Source: Chlamydia sp. BM-2023
Lineage (GTDB): Bacteria; Chlamydiota; Chlamydiia; Chlamydiales; Chlamydiaceae
Reading direction: 5' to 3'
Length of the DNA stretch: 64,000 bases
NCBI RefSeq assembly: GCF_964023145.1
Contig: NZ_CAXIED010000001.1
Location: forward strand, 372,001-436,000
Position 1 is the first letter of the stretch, and every line of letters begins with the position of its first letter. The notes under the pieces were generated by a model, which saw nothing but the letters and a program-made list of their open reading frames with translations, was not told the DNA's origin and did no database searches. Of the stretch, positions 1 to 9,575 are shown piece after piece. The position numbers were made by a program, and so were the translations under genes.

Positions 1-1289
1 AGATGTTCGATATGGATTTTGATGTTCTCCCCAAAGAAACCAGTGAAAAAACAGAAGCCCCCATAGAAGAATTGCTGAAACTAGACAGCCCTGTACTAGT
101 CCAGGTAGTTAAAGAGCCTATAGGGACAAAGGGTGCGCGCCTTACTTCGAATATCTCCATCCCAGGTCGCTATTTAGTTTTGCTTCCAAACTCCCCTCAT
201 CGAGGAGTTTCTAGAAAGATAGAAGATCCTCATATGAGGGATCAACTTAAGCAGCTCATTCGTTCATTCGAGATGCCCCAAGATATGGGACTCATTTGTC
301 GAACAGCGAGTGTTTTAGCTTCTACCGATGCTTTAATAAATGAAGCTCACGACTTACTTTTAACCTGGAAAAATATTTTAGAAAAATTCCACGCTACAGA
401 TCAGCCCTGTTTACTTTATGAAGAGACAGACATTTTAAAAAAGGCTGTGATTACCTGCATAGATAAAAACTACAAGCGTTTATTAATTGATGATTACGCT
501 ACCTATCAAAAATGTAAGCGTATGGTAAAAAAGTATTCCCCTGATTCTTCAGTAAAAATTGAATATTACCGTGACTCAATTCCGATGTTTGAACGTTTTA
601 ACATTGAGAAAGAGATCGACAAAGCGACAAAACGTAAGATTTGGCTATCTAGTGGTGGTTATCTATTCTTTGATAAGACTGAGGCTATGCATACGATTGA
701 CGTGAACTCTGGAAGAAGCACGCAGTTAGAAAGTGGTGTTGAAGAAACTCTGGTACAAATTAATCTAGAGGCTGCCGAAGAAATTGCCAGACAATTGCGT
801 TTGCGTAATGTTGGCGGTTTAGTCATTATTGATTTCATTGATATGAAATCACGTAAAAATCAACGTCGTGTTTTAGAGCGTTTAAAGGAGCATATGAAAT
901 ATGATGCTGCACGTTGTACAATTTTAAGTATGAGTGAATTTGGTCTTGTAGAAATGACTCGTCAGAGAAATCGCGAATCTTTAATGCAAACGCTATTTAC
1001 AACCTGTCCTTATTGCAGTGGCAATGCGATTATCAAAACCCCAGAAAGTGTGGTTATTGAAATCGAAAGGGATATGAAAAAAGTGATTAATCACAAAGAA
1101 CACACTCATCTATGTTTAGTTGTCCATCCTGAAATTGCCAATTATATGAAGCAGGAAAAAGACGACGATGAACTCATTAACTTAGCTAAGCATTTAAAAG
1201 CTAAATTGCAAATTAACACTTCAGACTCGCTCCATCTCAATCACTACCAATTCTTCTCACTAGTTACAGGAGAGAGTGTTGAGCTATAG
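1..1289 (+). CDS. rne: Ribonuclease E/G family endoribonuclease, 5'-truncated by window edge
   Basis: This is the C-terminal part of an RNase E/G-type endoribonuclease, which cleaves single-stranded A/U-rich RNA in mRNA decay and rRNA maturation. The frame is open from base 1. The first ATG (base 3) is internal, because the S1-type N-terminal portion found in family members (roughly 80 residues) is missing. The S1-distal part holds IGTKGARLTSNISIPGRYLV. The two catalytic Asp regions are present as TIDVNSGR and LVIIDFIDM, followed by a zinc-link-like CPYCSG. The chlamydial protein is about 510 residues, so roughly 430 are seen here. It is followed two bases later by plsB and is probably cotranscribed with it. 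The family call is firm; whether it is named rne or rng (cafA) is a matter of convention. Confidence 0.95.
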   Translation, partial: MFDMDFDVLPKETSEKTEAPIEELLKLDSPVLVQVVKEPIGTKGARLTSNISIPGRYLVLLPNSPHRGVSRKIEDPHMRDQLKQLIRSFEMPQDMGLICRTASVLASTDALINEAHDLLLTWKNILEKFHATDQPCLLYEETDILKKAVITCIDKNYKRLLIDDYATYQKCKRMVKKYSPDSSVKIEYYRDSIPMFERFNIEKEIDKATKRKIWLSSGGYLFFDKTEAMHTIDVNSGRSTQLESGVEETLVQINLEAAEEIARQLRLRNVGGLVIIDFIDMKSRKNQRRVLERLKEHMKYDAARCTILSMSEFGLVEMTRQRNRESLMQTLFTTCPYCSGNAIIKTPESVVIEIERDMKKVINHKEHTHLCLVVHPEIANYMKQEKDDDELINLAKHLKAKLQINTSDSLHLNHYQFFSLVTGESVEL

Positions 1290-1291
1290 GC

Positions 1292-2299
1292 ATGGTTATG
1301 CATTTTTCTACGTATTTATCACAATCCTTCGGCAATCAATCATTGCCGGAGCCTTTGTATCAAAAATTCCAGATTTATCATCAAAACTATATTGATGCGG
1401 CAACGAAGAAGTGTTCTTTGGAGACTGCAGAAGCATTGTGTTTGCAGTGGTTAAAAATCATTATTGAAGATTTAAAAGATCCTTTTATTTTTCCACCTTA
1501 CCATAAGAAAATTCGTTCTCCAGTAGATCTCTTTCAGTTCGGTCAGGATTTCTTTTCTGTCCTTATAGACGATGAAAATTCCCGTGTGGAAAATCTTCAT
1601 CGATTGGATGATATTCAAACATTTATAGACAGCAAAGATAACGTAATCTTACTTGCAAACCATCAAACGGAATGCGATCCTCAATTGATGTACTATGCCT
1701 TGGGAAAAACACATCCTGAGCTATTAGAAAACATGATTTTTGTTGCTGGAGATCGTGTGACTTCTGATCCTTTAGCGCGTCCTTTTAGTATGGGATGTGA
1801 TTTACTCTGCATATACTCCAGGCGTCACATTAATGTACCCCCCGAGCAAAAAGAGGAAAAGCTACATCATAACCAAAAAAGTATGAAAATACTGAAGTCT
1901 CTACTACAAGAGGGTGGTAAATTTATTTACGTAGCTCCTGCTGGAGGTAGGGATAGAAAAACAGCAGACAACCTTTTATATCCTGCGGAATTTCAGCCTG
2001 AAAGCGTAGAAATGTTTCGCATTCTAACAAAAGCTTCTGGGAAGCCCGCGCATTTCTATCCTTTTGCTTTAAAAACCTATGATATCCTTCCCCCTCCCCC
2101 AACAATAGAAAATACTATTGGGGAGTACCGCGCGCTTTTCCACGCGCCAATCTGCTTTAAATTTGGGGAAGAAATTCTATTAGATGAATTATGTTCTGAA
2201 GAAGAACTTAAGAACTATGATAAACATAGTCGACGAGCTCTAAGATCAAAAAGGGCATTTGCCATTTTAACGCAACTATATGAGGAATTACAGACATGA
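1292..2299 (+). CDS. plsB: Glycerol-3-phosphate acyltransferase (plant chloroplast type)
   Basis: This predicted 335-residue enzyme acylates position 1 of glycerol-3-phosphate, the first step of phospholipid synthesis. It resembles the soluble chloroplast ACT1 enzymes rather than the long E. coli PlsB, a known chlamydial trait. The acyltransferase HX4D motif is visible as NHQTECDPQ, followed by FVAGDRV and the glycerol-phosphate-binding-like FIYVAPAGGRDR. The ATG at 1292 lies two bases after the rne stop; a second ATG at 1298 is a possible alternative start. The 3' end overlaps the next gene by an ATGA, suggesting translational coupling. The product would feed the PlsC-type enzyme encoded at 38.1 kb. 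Confidence 0.93.
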   Translation: MVMHFSTYLSQSFGNQSLPEPLYQKFQIYHQNYIDAATKKCSLETAEALCLQWLKIIIEDLKDPFIFPPYHKKIRSPVDLFQFGQDFFSVLIDDENSRVENLHRLDDIQTFIDSKDNVILLANHQTECDPQLMYYALGKTHPELLENMIFVAGDRVTSDPLARPFSMGCDLLCIYSRRHINVPPEQKEEKLHHNQKSMKILKSLLQEGGKFIYVAPAGGRDRKTADNLLYPAEFQPESVEMFRILTKASGKPAHFYPFALKTYDILPPPPTIENTIGEYRALFHAPICFKFGEEILLDELCSEEELKNYDKHSRRALRSKRAFAILTQLYEELQT

Positions 2300-5106
2300 G
2301 CTGGAGAATACTGTCCGCTATTGTATTGGTACCCCTATTCTTAACATCATGCAACCAACAAACACGGACAATTCCCGATCAATGTCCTTTAAAAGTTCTC
2401 ACCCCTTCAGCGGCTGAACAAAAAATTGCAAAAGTTTTATGTCCTAACGGTCTGCCGCTGCTAATCATTTCTGATCCAGGAATTTCTGTTTCTGGAGCAG
2501 CTTTAACAGTAAAAACAGGAAATTCCTCGGATCCTTCTGAATTCCCTGGACTAGCACATTTAACAGAGCACTGCATCTTCTTAGGCAATAAAAAATATCC
2601 TGACAACGATGCCTTCTCTAATTTTTTAAGTAACAATAATGGAACCCACAATGCTTTTACGAGTTCTTACACAACCAGCTATCTATTTTCCATAAAGAGC
2701 TCTGCTTTTCTCGAAGCAATGGATCAATTTATTCATATGTTTATCCAGCCGTTATTTCGCCAGGAAGACTTAAATAAAGAGAAAAATGCTGTTCATCAAG
2801 AATTCGCCATGCATCCGACAAGAGATGGGCGTCGTGTATTTCGTATTCAACAATTGATAGCCCCTCAGGGAGATCCCATTAACAGATTTGGTTGTGGCAA
2901 CTCCGACACACTATCGCAAGTATCCTCTCAAGACATGCATAAATGGTTCGGTCGTTATTACCATCCTGAAAATATGATTGCTGTTGTGCATACTGCAGAA
3001 CCTATAGAAAAAGCTATAAAAACCTTCTCAAAGATATTTGCAAAAATTCCCACGAAGAAAAATCACGAAATCCCATCACAATCTCTTTGCGAAGACAATT
3101 TATCATCAGGAAGACTCTATATTATTTCTGCTGTTGAGCCTACAGCTGCTCTAGAAATGTATTGGCATCTCTATGATACCTCTCCGTCTACAGCGGGATG
3201 TTTTTCTGCCCTTGCTTATGTTGTTAATCATGAAGGGACAAACGGTCTCATATCTTCATTAAAAGAAGAAAATCTCATTACGCATGCTGATTCTGGATTT
3301 TGTCATACCTCACAAAATACCGGAGCATTCTCTATAAGCTATCACCTTACCGAGCAGGGTGAAAAAGAGTATTCCAAAGTAATACAGCGTACTTTTGAAT
3401 ATCTCCACCATATTCAAAAACAAGGAATTCCTGAATATTGTCTGGATGATATTTCTACGATTAACTCCTTAGAATATTGCTACAGTTCTAAAGCAGAACT
3501 TTTCAATTTGCTCCATGAGCAAGTTTCATCTCTTGTTCATGAGGAGTTATCTACCTATCCTTACCGATCACTGGTGTACCCTAAATACTCTCCTGAGCAA
3601 GAAAAAGATCTCTTAGGAATTGTTTCTGATCCTTATCGCACTCGTTATATATTATCAACGAAACATCCCGAGCATTTCCAAGATGAGAAAAAACATCATG
3701 ATGTGATTTTTAACATGGACTACTATGAAAAATCATTACCTGATCTAGAGATATATAAGGGGGCAATTAGCTCATCACCTATGTCCCTACCACCTGCGAA
3801 TATTTACATTCCTAAAAATGTTGAAGTATTAGAAGTATCTAAAGTAGAACGTCAACAGTTTCCCTTCTTACCTACTTTAGCTTACAAAGATTCTGGGCTC
3901 ACTTTTTACTATTGTGATGATGAGTTTTATACGCTTCCTAAACTTGCAATGAACTTGCGTATACGTTCTCCACACATCTCGACGAAGAATATCCGCTCCT
4001 TAATAGCTACCGATCTTTATTCTCTAGCTATTAACGAAAATCTCCTTAAAAAGTATTACTTAGCATCTCAAGCAGGATTATCATTTGCGACTTCTTTACG
4101 TGGCGATGGTCTAAGCCTTAGTATTTCTGGTTACAATACGACGGCTCCTATTCTGTTAAAATCCATACTATCTTCTCTAAAGATCTCTATAAATGAAGAG
4201 AGATTTGCTGTTCATAAGCAGCAGCTTATGGAAAGCTACCAAAAGAAAATATCCGCGTGTCCTATACGTGCAGGCATGAATAAGCTTTGGGCACATACGC
4301 TGCAAGACGTGTATCCCTTTGAAGAGAAGTTATCAGCTCTTCAAACAATGGATTTTTCAGAATGGCAAGAATTTTCTGCTACCATGTTCGAAAAGATACA
4401 CCTTGAGGCTATGGTTCTTGGCCCACGCTCAGAAAAACAAAAACAAGAGCTTACGGCTATCTTAAAAAACTTTTCCTCTTCTCATTTTGCATATGAAGCC
4501 TCTCCTTTTTATTATCAAAGGCAAGAAGAGAGTATCCAAAATATAAAGTTGAACTACCCTCTATCAGGAAACGCTATGCTTTTAGTTCTTCAAGATATGC
4601 GTTCTTCTTCTATGGAGAGTCTTGTTGCTACAGAAATGATGTTCTCCTGGTTACATCACATAGCCTTCACGCACTTGCGTACAGAACAACAATTGGGTTA
4701 TGTAATAGGAGCTTGTTATCAAGAACCCCTGCTATTCCCTTCTGGGATGTTTTACATACGCTCTGATGCTTACACTCCTCAAGAGCTGGAAACAAAAACA
4801 AAAATATTCATTGAAAAGGTGGCTACTTCCCCCGAAGATTTTGGCATGTCTCCAGAATACTTTTCTGAGTTACGTGATACATATATAAAAAATCTTACCC
4901 ACCCGACTTCCTCATTAGAGTCTATGGGATCTACACTATTTTCATTAGCGTTTGAAAAACCTTCGATACAATTTTCTCGTGCCGATGAGAAGATTTCTGC
5001 GGCTAGAAATATGGATTATGCCGCCTTTAGGACATACTGTCAGGAATTTCTCAATCAAAAATTAAGATCGGAAATTCCTATATATGTTCATGGTAAGAAA
5101 AATTAG
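2296..5106 (+). CDS. ptr: M16 (insulinase/pitrilysin) family zinc metallopeptidase, probable lipoprotein
   Basis: This 936-residue protein has the inverted zinc motif HxxEH of M16 peptidases, seen as LAHLTEHCIFLG near residue 90. The long M16 repeat architecture follows, including the C-terminal FTHLRTEQQLGYVIG segment typical of insulin-degrading enzymes and protease III. The N-terminus is hydrophobic and ends in LTSC, which fits a lipoprotein signal peptide, so an envelope or periplasmic location is likely. It starts inside the plsB stop (ATGA overlap). Its stop codon lies in a hairpin shared with the convergent membrane protein gene. Its substrate in Chlamydia is unknown to me. Confidence 0.9.
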   Translation: MSWRILSAIVLVPLFLTSCNQQTRTIPDQCPLKVLTPSAAEQKIAKVLCPNGLPLLIISDPGISVSGAALTVKTGNSSDPSEFPGLAHLTEHCIFLGNKKYPDNDAFSNFLSNNNGTHNAFTSSYTTSYLFSIKSSAFLEAMDQFIHMFIQPLFRQEDLNKEKNAVHQEFAMHPTRDGRRVFRIQQLIAPQGDPINRFGCGNSDTLSQVSSQDMHKWFGRYYHPENMIAVVHTAEPIEKAIKTFSKIFAKIPTKKNHEIPSQSLCEDNLSSGRLYIISAVEPTAALEMYWHLYDTSPSTAGCFSALAYVVNHEGTNGLISSLKEENLITHADSGFCHTSQNTGAFSISYHLTEQGEKEYSKVIQRTFEYLHHIQKQGIPEYCLDDISTINSLEYCYSSKAELFNLLHEQVSSLVHEELSTYPYRSLVYPKYSPEQEKDLLGIVSDPYRTRYILSTKHPEHFQDEKKHHDVIFNMDYYEKSLPDLEIYKGAISSSPMSLPPANIYIPKNVEVLEVSKVERQQFPFLPTLAYKDSGLTFYYCDDEFYTLPKLAMNLRIRSPHISTKNIRSLIATDLYSLAINENLLKKYYLASQAGLSFATSLRGDGLSLSISGYNTTAPILLKSILSSLKISINEERFAVHKQQLMESYQKKISACPIRAGMNKLWAHTLQDVYPFEEKLSALQTMDFSEWQEFSATMFEKIHLEAMVLGPRSEKQKQELTAILKNFSSSHFAYEASPFYYQRQEESIQNIKLNYPLSGNAMLLVLQDMRSSSMESLVATEMMFSWLHHIAFTHLRTEQQLGYVIGACYQEPLLFPSGMFYIRSDAYTPQELETKTKIFIEKVATSPEDFGMSPEYFSELRDTYIKNLTHPTSSLESMGSTLFSLAFEKPSIQFSRADEKISAARNMDYAAFRTYCQEFLNQKLRSEIPIYVHGKKN

Positions 5107-5119
5107 GATTTTTCTTACC
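5092..5119. terminator. Bidirectional terminator hairpin containing two stop codons
   Basis: An 11-base inverted repeat (GGTAAGAAAAA / TTTTTCTTACC) with a 6-base loop spans the stop of the peptidase gene (5104-5106) and the stop of the minus-strand antiporter gene (5115-5117). The A/T-rich outer arms supply a U tract in either direction, so it can end both transcripts. It is read directly from sequence; termination is inferred. Confidence 0.7.
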
Positions 5120-6467
5120 TGAAGAAACAGTAAAGAAACTCTGGAACATCTTTTAGGATCCAGAAAGTCATCAGAGATATGATCGACGGTCCTAGAGCTG
5201 ATAGGAATAACCATCCTAAAGATACTGACGAGGATGGAAACGTGGGTCGTATAATTAGGTAGCCGACGATATTTGGCATATTAGAAATAATTGTCAGTCC
5301 TCCTGCGGACATGCATCCTGCTATAACAAGATACAGAAAACAATCTGTAGCTACTGGGAGATTATGAACCAGGTAGTTTACCAAAGCGTTATCTAGAAAT
5401 ATGGACAGTGTGTAGGAAGTAATCAGATAGCCAAAGTCTGACATCCTGTGCATGATTTCTAAGACCCACCATTCTTGAAGCTCTCCAAAAATTACAAGAC
5501 CAGCATAAAACAACCCTACGAAGCATACTTTTGCAGTACGAATTGAGTGTTGGTAAAAAATGGTAAACTTTTGAAATCCCAAATAAAAGATGAGAATTGC
5601 AGCCATTAACAAGGGAATGGATCGTGCGAAAATTACCGAACCCACAAGAATAATATGCACACAAATGATCCATTTAGGAACACGTTCATTCATCATAGAA
5701 GGGTTAGTAACTACCTTAGGGAAGTTATCGAATTCCTTTCTGAAAATCAGATAATAAATCGTTGTTGAAATTAACATAGCGATTATTGATTTCCAGCAGA
5801 AATACTTTAAGATGAAGCTATTTCCCCATCTCACTGAGGGAAGAATAATAAATAAGGCTCTTGAAGAGAGTCCTGAGGTTAACCCCCCTATAGATATATT
5901 TGAAAATAGTAATCCCATTGTTGCGTAAGCGAACCGTGGGGATGGTGAAAACTTGTAAAAGTTCCTTGCGAGCAGTGTGGCTGCTATAATCATAGCCCCT
6001 GTTTCTTTAAGAAATATCGAAGATAGCGGGCAAGCTATCATCAATGTCCACCACCAACATCGTGGGGATTGTCTACCTATTTTTGCAATATTTGAGAAAA
6101 TACGTTCTGAGAAATAGACAATAGGTCGGGATTCTAAAAGGATGAGCATGATCACAATAAACAGGGAGAATACATAATTCCTGCTATTGAAGTATCCCAT
6201 GGTTACTTTGTATCCTTCGGAATATAGAAACCATAAAAATAGAGGTGCTGCCCAAAGGACAAAAACTAGCTCTACTCTACTTACCAGTCGATAAAACTCA
6301 CTTAACCACAGATATTTTTTCCATCTTTCTGGAAATATCATTTTTTTATGCTGACATAGCTGACACTGGCTATATAACCATGGCGTAAGAAATGTATGAA
6401 GTATCGAACAGAAAAACAGTATAGCGGCCCCGGTCTTCAGTGACGAAGAATACTGAGGTAAAATCAT
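5115..6467 (-). CDS. Putative Na+/H+ antiporter-like integral membrane protein (CT805-like)
   Basis: This is a very hydrophobic protein of 450 residues with about ten or more candidate transmembrane segments. The region LKETGAMIIAATLLAR and a second, similar intramembrane segment, LDNALVNYLV, recall the discontinuous helices of ion transporters. Chlamydial homologues are usually labelled putative Na+/H+ antiporter (DUF1646-like). I chose the ATG at 6467, which has TAGG upstream. A longer reading from TTG at 6488 is open but has no better ribosome site. It is convergent with the M16 peptidase gene, eight bases apart, sharing a terminator. The transported ion is not proven by anything visible here. 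Confidence 0.75.
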   Translation of the reverse strand: MILPQYSSSLKTGAAILFFCSILHTFLTPWLYSQCQLCQHKKMIFPERWKKYLWLSEFYRLVSRVELVFVLWAAPLFLWFLYSEGYKVTMGYFNSRNYVFSLFIVIMLILLESRPIVYFSERIFSNIAKIGRQSPRCWWWTLMIACPLSSIFLKETGAMIIAATLLARNFYKFSPSPRFAYATMGLLFSNISIGGLTSGLSSRALFIILPSVRWGNSFILKYFCWKSIIAMLISTTIYYLIFRKEFDNFPKVVTNPSMMNERVPKWIICVHIILVGSVIFARSIPLLMAAILIFYLGFQKFTIFYQHSIRTAKVCFVGLFYAGLVIFGELQEWWVLEIMHRMSDFGYLITSYTLSIFLDNALVNYLVHNLPVATDCFLYLVIAGCMSAGGLTIISNMPNIVGYLIIRPTFPSSSVSLGWLFLSALGPSIISLMTFWILKDVPEFLYCFFR

Positions 6468-6602
6468 AAACAACCTAGGAGAAGCCAATTCTTAAAATTA
6501 GCAATAGTGATATCTTGAGTAAAAATAAAGACTCAAAAACCTTTTTCTCCAAACCACAAGCACTACGGCTCGTTTCGTGGTAATCGGAACATAGGAAAGA
6601 AT

Positions 6603-6629
6603 TTGTAAAAAATTTTTTATTTCTATAAG
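6603..6629 (+). promoter_or_regulatory. Possible promoter for the small gene at 6656
   Basis: A TTGTAA box (6603-6608) and a TATAAG box (6624-6629) are separated by a 15-base, almost pure A/T spacer. A purine-rich ribosome site (GATGAGGG) follows, then the ATG at 6656. The spacer is short for a standard promoter, so this is tentative. Confidence 0.3.
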
Positions 6630-6655
6630 TAAAAGAAAGAGATGAGGGTCTGATT

Positions 6656-6883
6656 ATGGCACGTACTTTTACATTATTGACTACCGACAACAATACCGAC
6701 GAACTGAACAAAGCTCTTCAAAGAATAGCTTCTGCTTCATCATGTGTGCTTGGAACTTCACATGTATCAGGCAACAAAGAGCAACCTTATGAGGTATGCC
6801 GAGCTGAAAGCTCTCTTTCTGTAGAGGCAGGTAAAATAGCTTCTGTTGCTGAAGATACTTTATTTTCCTGCTCCTGCAAATAA
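6656..6883 (+). CDS. Small hypothetical protein, 75 residues
   Basis: This is a short reading frame with a good ribosome binding site (GATGAGGG, seven bases before the ATG) and a possible promoter. The product is Ser/Thr-rich with four Cys, two of them in the C-terminal SCSCK. It has no signal peptide or recognisable domain. The last 24 bases overlap the 3' end of ispE, which is convergent. I recall that C. trachomatis annotations carry a small extra gene at this place, but I cannot confirm homology. It could be a small regulator or an effector-like protein; no function is assigned. Confidence 0.6.
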   Translation: MARTFTLLTTDNNTDELNKALQRIASASSCVLGTSHVSGNKEQPYEVCRAESSLSVEAGKIASVAEDTLFSCSCK

Positions 6884-7735
6884 ACTATCTGGTTGCAGGT
6901 ACCATGCGTCTTTCTTATAAACGGCGTTTACAAGCATACCACAGCTGTTTTCAATAGCCTTATAAATAGCTGTTGCAGTGGAAGGTTCTTTTTCTATTTC
7001 TCTGGGATAACTCACGAATAGGGTTGCTCCGGATCCTGACATACGCACATGTCCCTGAAAAGGACTCCATATCCTTTCTAGCATGTGTTTTTTCTCTAGC
7101 AAGTCCTTACGAAAACGAAATACTGGTTTTTCCAAGTCGTTTTCTTTTTTATATAAAGTTACATCTGTTTCTTTTTTTGCAAAATCTTCGGGAAGGACAT
7201 GAGCAAAAGCATCTTTAGTCATGACTCCTTTATCAGAGAAGTACAGTACGTAATTTTCTTGAGGGGAAGCATCCTCGTAGGGAAGAATTTCCTCACCACA
7301 ACCTACTCCAACAACAGATCCCGAAGAAAAAAATAGTGGCACATCCATGCCTATTTTTTTCCCTATTTCTCTGAGAGTCTCGTCGGACAGTTTAGTTTGG
7401 AAATGTACATTTAAGGCATGTAGTGCCGTTGCAGCATTGCTACTTCCTCCTCCTATGCCTGATCCTATGGGAATACGCTTATGTAGATTCCAACTTACAG
7501 GATCATGTATCCTTGTATGTTCTCTAAAAAGCTTTAGGCTTTTCCATATCAAGTTCTGAGGAGCGTGCAATTCTGGTATGTTACAAACCAGGGAGTCTTT
7601 TACGCTGTTCTCTAAGGAAAGCTCGTCTCCAAAATCTATGGTTTGATACCGTGTGGTCATTTCATGAAAGCCGTTACTGCGTTTTCCATGGAGCTTTAAA
7701 AAAAGATTTAGCTTTGCAGGGGAAAAGTACTTCAT
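6860..7735 (-). CDS. ispE: 4-diphosphocytidyl-2-C-methyl-D-erythritol kinase
   Basis: This GHMP-family kinase of 291 residues phosphorylates CDP-methylerythritol in the non-mevalonate isoprenoid pathway, supplying undecaprenyl carriers and quinone tails. The N-terminal AKLNLFLKLHG segment, the glycine-rich ATP loop PIGSGIGGGSSNAATAL near residue 90, and the C-terminal RMSGSGATLF motif are all present. It is the last gene of the rplY-pth-rpsF-rpsR-rplI-ispE minus-strand run, 55 bases after rplI. Its 3' end overlaps the small convergent gene by 24 bases. Confidence 0.95.
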   Translation of the reverse strand: MKYFSPAKLNLFLKLHGKRSNGFHEMTTRYQTIDFGDELSLENSVKDSLVCNIPELHAPQNLIWKSLKLFREHTRIHDPVSWNLHKRIPIGSGIGGGSSNAATALHALNVHFQTKLSDETLREIGKKIGMDVPLFFSSGSVVGVGCGEEILPYEDASPQENYVLYFSDKGVMTKDAFAHVLPEDFAKKETDVTLYKKENDLEKPVFRFRKDLLEKKHMLERIWSPFQGHVRMSGSGATLFVSYPREIEKEPSTATAIYKAIENSCGMLVNAVYKKDAWYLQPDSLFAGAGK

Positions 7736-7763
7736 AACGCCTATTTAAGAAGAAAATACAGGG

Positions 7764-7779
7764 GAGGAGGATGCTCCTC
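7764..7779 (-). other. G/C-rich stem-loop between rplI and ispE
   Basis: A perfect 6-bp stem (GAGGAG/CTCCTC, 4-base loop) lies in the 55-base gap between rplI and ispE. On the minus strand it is followed only by a weak U-rich stretch, so it could be a partial terminator or an RNA-processing site that lowers ispE expression relative to the ribosomal genes. The hairpin is seen; the role is inferred. Confidence 0.35.
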
Positions 7780-7790
7780 ACCCTAGATGC

Positions 7791-8330
7791 CTAGTTTGCC
7801 TCTTCACCAGTCGTTTGTTCATCTGGAGAAGATTGCTCTTCTTGTGACGACTGTTTATTAAGAACGGCTACGTATGAATTTTCAGAAGAAACTTCAACTG
7901 TTAGAGTTGCAGTTACATCTTCTTTTAGTTTTAAAGTTAGGCTCTTCTTCCCAAGATTTTTGATAGCATAGTGGGAATGTGGAAAATTCTTACGTGTAAG
8001 AACAATATTTTTCTTAGCTGCCTCTTCGATAATATCACTAATGGTGACAGAACCATACATATTGTTATCTGGGTCTACGCGAACCTGAAACTCGAGCACA
8101 ATATCTCTTAGAGCTTCTGCTAATTTCTCAGAATCCGCCTTATCTGCCGCGGCGCGAAGCAATCTCTCTTCTCTTAACCTTGCTTGTAAACGCAAAGTTC
8201 CTGCTCCTGCTATAACGGCTTTCTTTTGAGGCATAAGATAGTTCCGGACATACCCAGGACGAGCTGTTACAACATCACCGCTACGACCTAAACCATCAAC
8301 ATCCTCTAATAAAAGTAGTTGTTGTTTCAT
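7791..8330 (-). CDS. rplI: 50S ribosomal protein L9
   Basis: This protein binds 23S rRNA. The L9 signature is clear: MKQQLLLLEDVDGLGRSGDVV at the N-terminus, then the GYVRNYLMPQKKA region. The protein is 179 residues, longer than the usual ~150, owing to an acidic Gln/Glu/Ser-rich C-terminal tail from about residue 157 that looks unstructured. It sits in the ribosomal operon behind rpsF and rpsR, 20 bases after rpsR. Confidence 0.97.
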   Translation of the reverse strand: MKQQLLLLEDVDGLGRSGDVVTARPGYVRNYLMPQKKAVIAGAGTLRLQARLREERLLRAAADKADSEKLAEALRDIVLEFQVRVDPDNNMYGSVTISDIIEEAAKKNIVLTRKNFPHSHYAIKNLGKKSLTLKLKEDVTATLTVEVSSENSYVAVLNKQSSQEEQSSPDEQTTGEEAN

Positions 8331-8350
8331 TTTGTTCTTCTTCCTCTAAA

Positions 8351-8599
8351 TTAATCTTCTCCTACAAAAGGTAGTAACCCCATATGACGCGCTCTTTTGA
8401 TCGCTAGGGTGAGTATACCTTGGAAGCGGGAAGAGACACCTGTAATTCTTCTAGGTAAAATCTTACCTCTTTCCGTAATAAATTTTTTTAAAGTCTCTGT
8501 ATCTTTGTAATCTATGGCTTTCCAACCTGCGGAAACAAAAGGACATTTCTTATTAAAGCGTTTCCTTCTGTGTTCATTATTATGAACAGGCTTACTCAT
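8351..8599 (-). CDS. rpsR: 30S ribosomal protein S18
   Basis: This is an 82-residue S18, a partner of S6 on the platform of the small subunit. The conserved core is seen in [21 protein letters not shown] and [12 protein letters not shown] Shine-Dalgarno sequence (AAGGAGAT) precedes the ATG, 17 bases after rpsF. The rpsF-rpsR-rplI order is common in bacteria. Confidence 0.97.
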   Translation of the reverse strand: MSKPVHNNEHRRKRFNKKCPFVSAGWKAIDYKDTETLKKFITERGKILPRRITGVSSRFQGILTLAIKRARHMGLLPFVGED

Positions 8600-8616
8600 A
8601 TTATCTCCTTAACAAC

Positions 8617-8955
8617 TTATTCTGGTAATGACGCAAATTCTAAAACTTCTTTTACAGAATCAGCTTTAAGAGTCATGAATCTCAAAAGATCTTCATTCAA
8701 ATGATACTCTTTCCACAATTCTGCAATTGCTTCGGGCGCTACTGAAAAATAAATAAAGTAGTAGTAACCTTCTCTAGCTCCACGAATAGTATACGCTAAT
8801 TTTTTACGTCCCTGATCATGAACTTTTAGAACTTGGCCACCGTAATTGGTAATGCCTGAAGTTACCTTATCCAAAGCCTTGCGTCTAGCTTCCTCACTTA
8901 GAGTAACGCTAAATACATATGCCCCTTCGTAAAGTTGGGCTGTTTTTTCTTTCAT
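8617..8955 (-). CDS. rpsF: 30S ribosomal protein S6
   Basis: This 112-residue S6 has the ferredoxin-like core seen in YEGAYVFSVTLSE, VLKVHDQGRKKLAYTIRGA and GYYYFIYF. S6 forms a dimer with S18, which is encoded just downstream. It follows pth by about 65 bases with an AGGAG ribosome site. The chlamydial protein lacks the long glutamate tail of E. coli S6. Confidence 0.97.
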   Translation of the reverse strand: MKEKTAQLYEGAYVFSVTLSEEARRKALDKVTSGITNYGGQVLKVHDQGRKKLAYTIRGAREGYYYFIYFSVAPEAIAELWKEYHLNEDLLRFMTLKADSVKEVLEFASLPE

Positions 8956-9020
8956 TAAAAACTCCTAAACATAGCTAGAGTAGTTTATTTCCCTAAAAAA
9001 TCCAAAAATAAGTGGATTTC

Positions 9021-9572
9021 CTAGGCAGTTTGAGTCCCAGAACACCATTGAGAAAATAACGCACTGGCCTCGATAAATAGAGATTGCACTCCCAGTTGTT
9101 CTTCTTCAGTAAACTGTCCCAGAACAAAGTCTGACAACTCTATGTCTTCTCTCTGAGGTCGACCTACACCCAAACGCAATTGCCAATAATCATTAGACCC
9201 TAGGCTTTGAGTGATACTTTTAATACCCTTGTGTCCTCCACTACCAGCGTTCTGACGAAGACGAACATTACCAAAAGGTTGGTTGACATCATCAGCGAGG
9301 ACTAGAATATGGTTCATTTCAATATTATAATATTCTTTTGTTACTCGAACTGCCTTACCACTCAAATTAACGTAGGTCCTAGGTTTAATAAAAACCATAG
9401 GCCCGCAAGGAGATTCGACCTTAGCAACATCAGAAAAAAACTTAGGGATTTCTTTAAATTGAGCACCTGGAAATCCCTGTACTAACTTGTCTGCACAAAG
9501 AAAACCGATATTATGTCGCGTCCAAGTATACTGACGCCCGGGGTTTCCTATGGCAACAATTAGCATCGTCAT
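9021..9572 (-). CDS. pth: Peptidyl-tRNA hydrolase
   Basis: This enzyme frees tRNA from stalled peptidyl-tRNA. The N-terminal [20 protein letters not shown] holds the catalytic His, DDVNQPFG the catalytic Asp, and GGHKGIKS the tRNA-binding region. At 183 residues it matches the family. Its start lies three bases after the rplY stop; an internal ATG two codons later (MLIVAIGN) is an equally good start. Pairing of rplY/ctc with pth is a widespread bacterial arrangement. Confidence 0.96.
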   Translation of the reverse strand: MTMLIVAIGNPGRQYTWTRHNIGFLCADKLVQGFPGAQFKEIPKFFSDVAKVESPCGPMVFIKPRTYVNLSGKAVRVTKEYYNIEMNHILVLADDVNQPFGNVRLRQNAGSGGHKGIKSITQSLGSNDYWQLRLGVGRPQREDIELSDFVLGQFTEEEQLGVQSLFIEASALFSQWCSGTQTA

Positions 9573-9575
9573 AAA

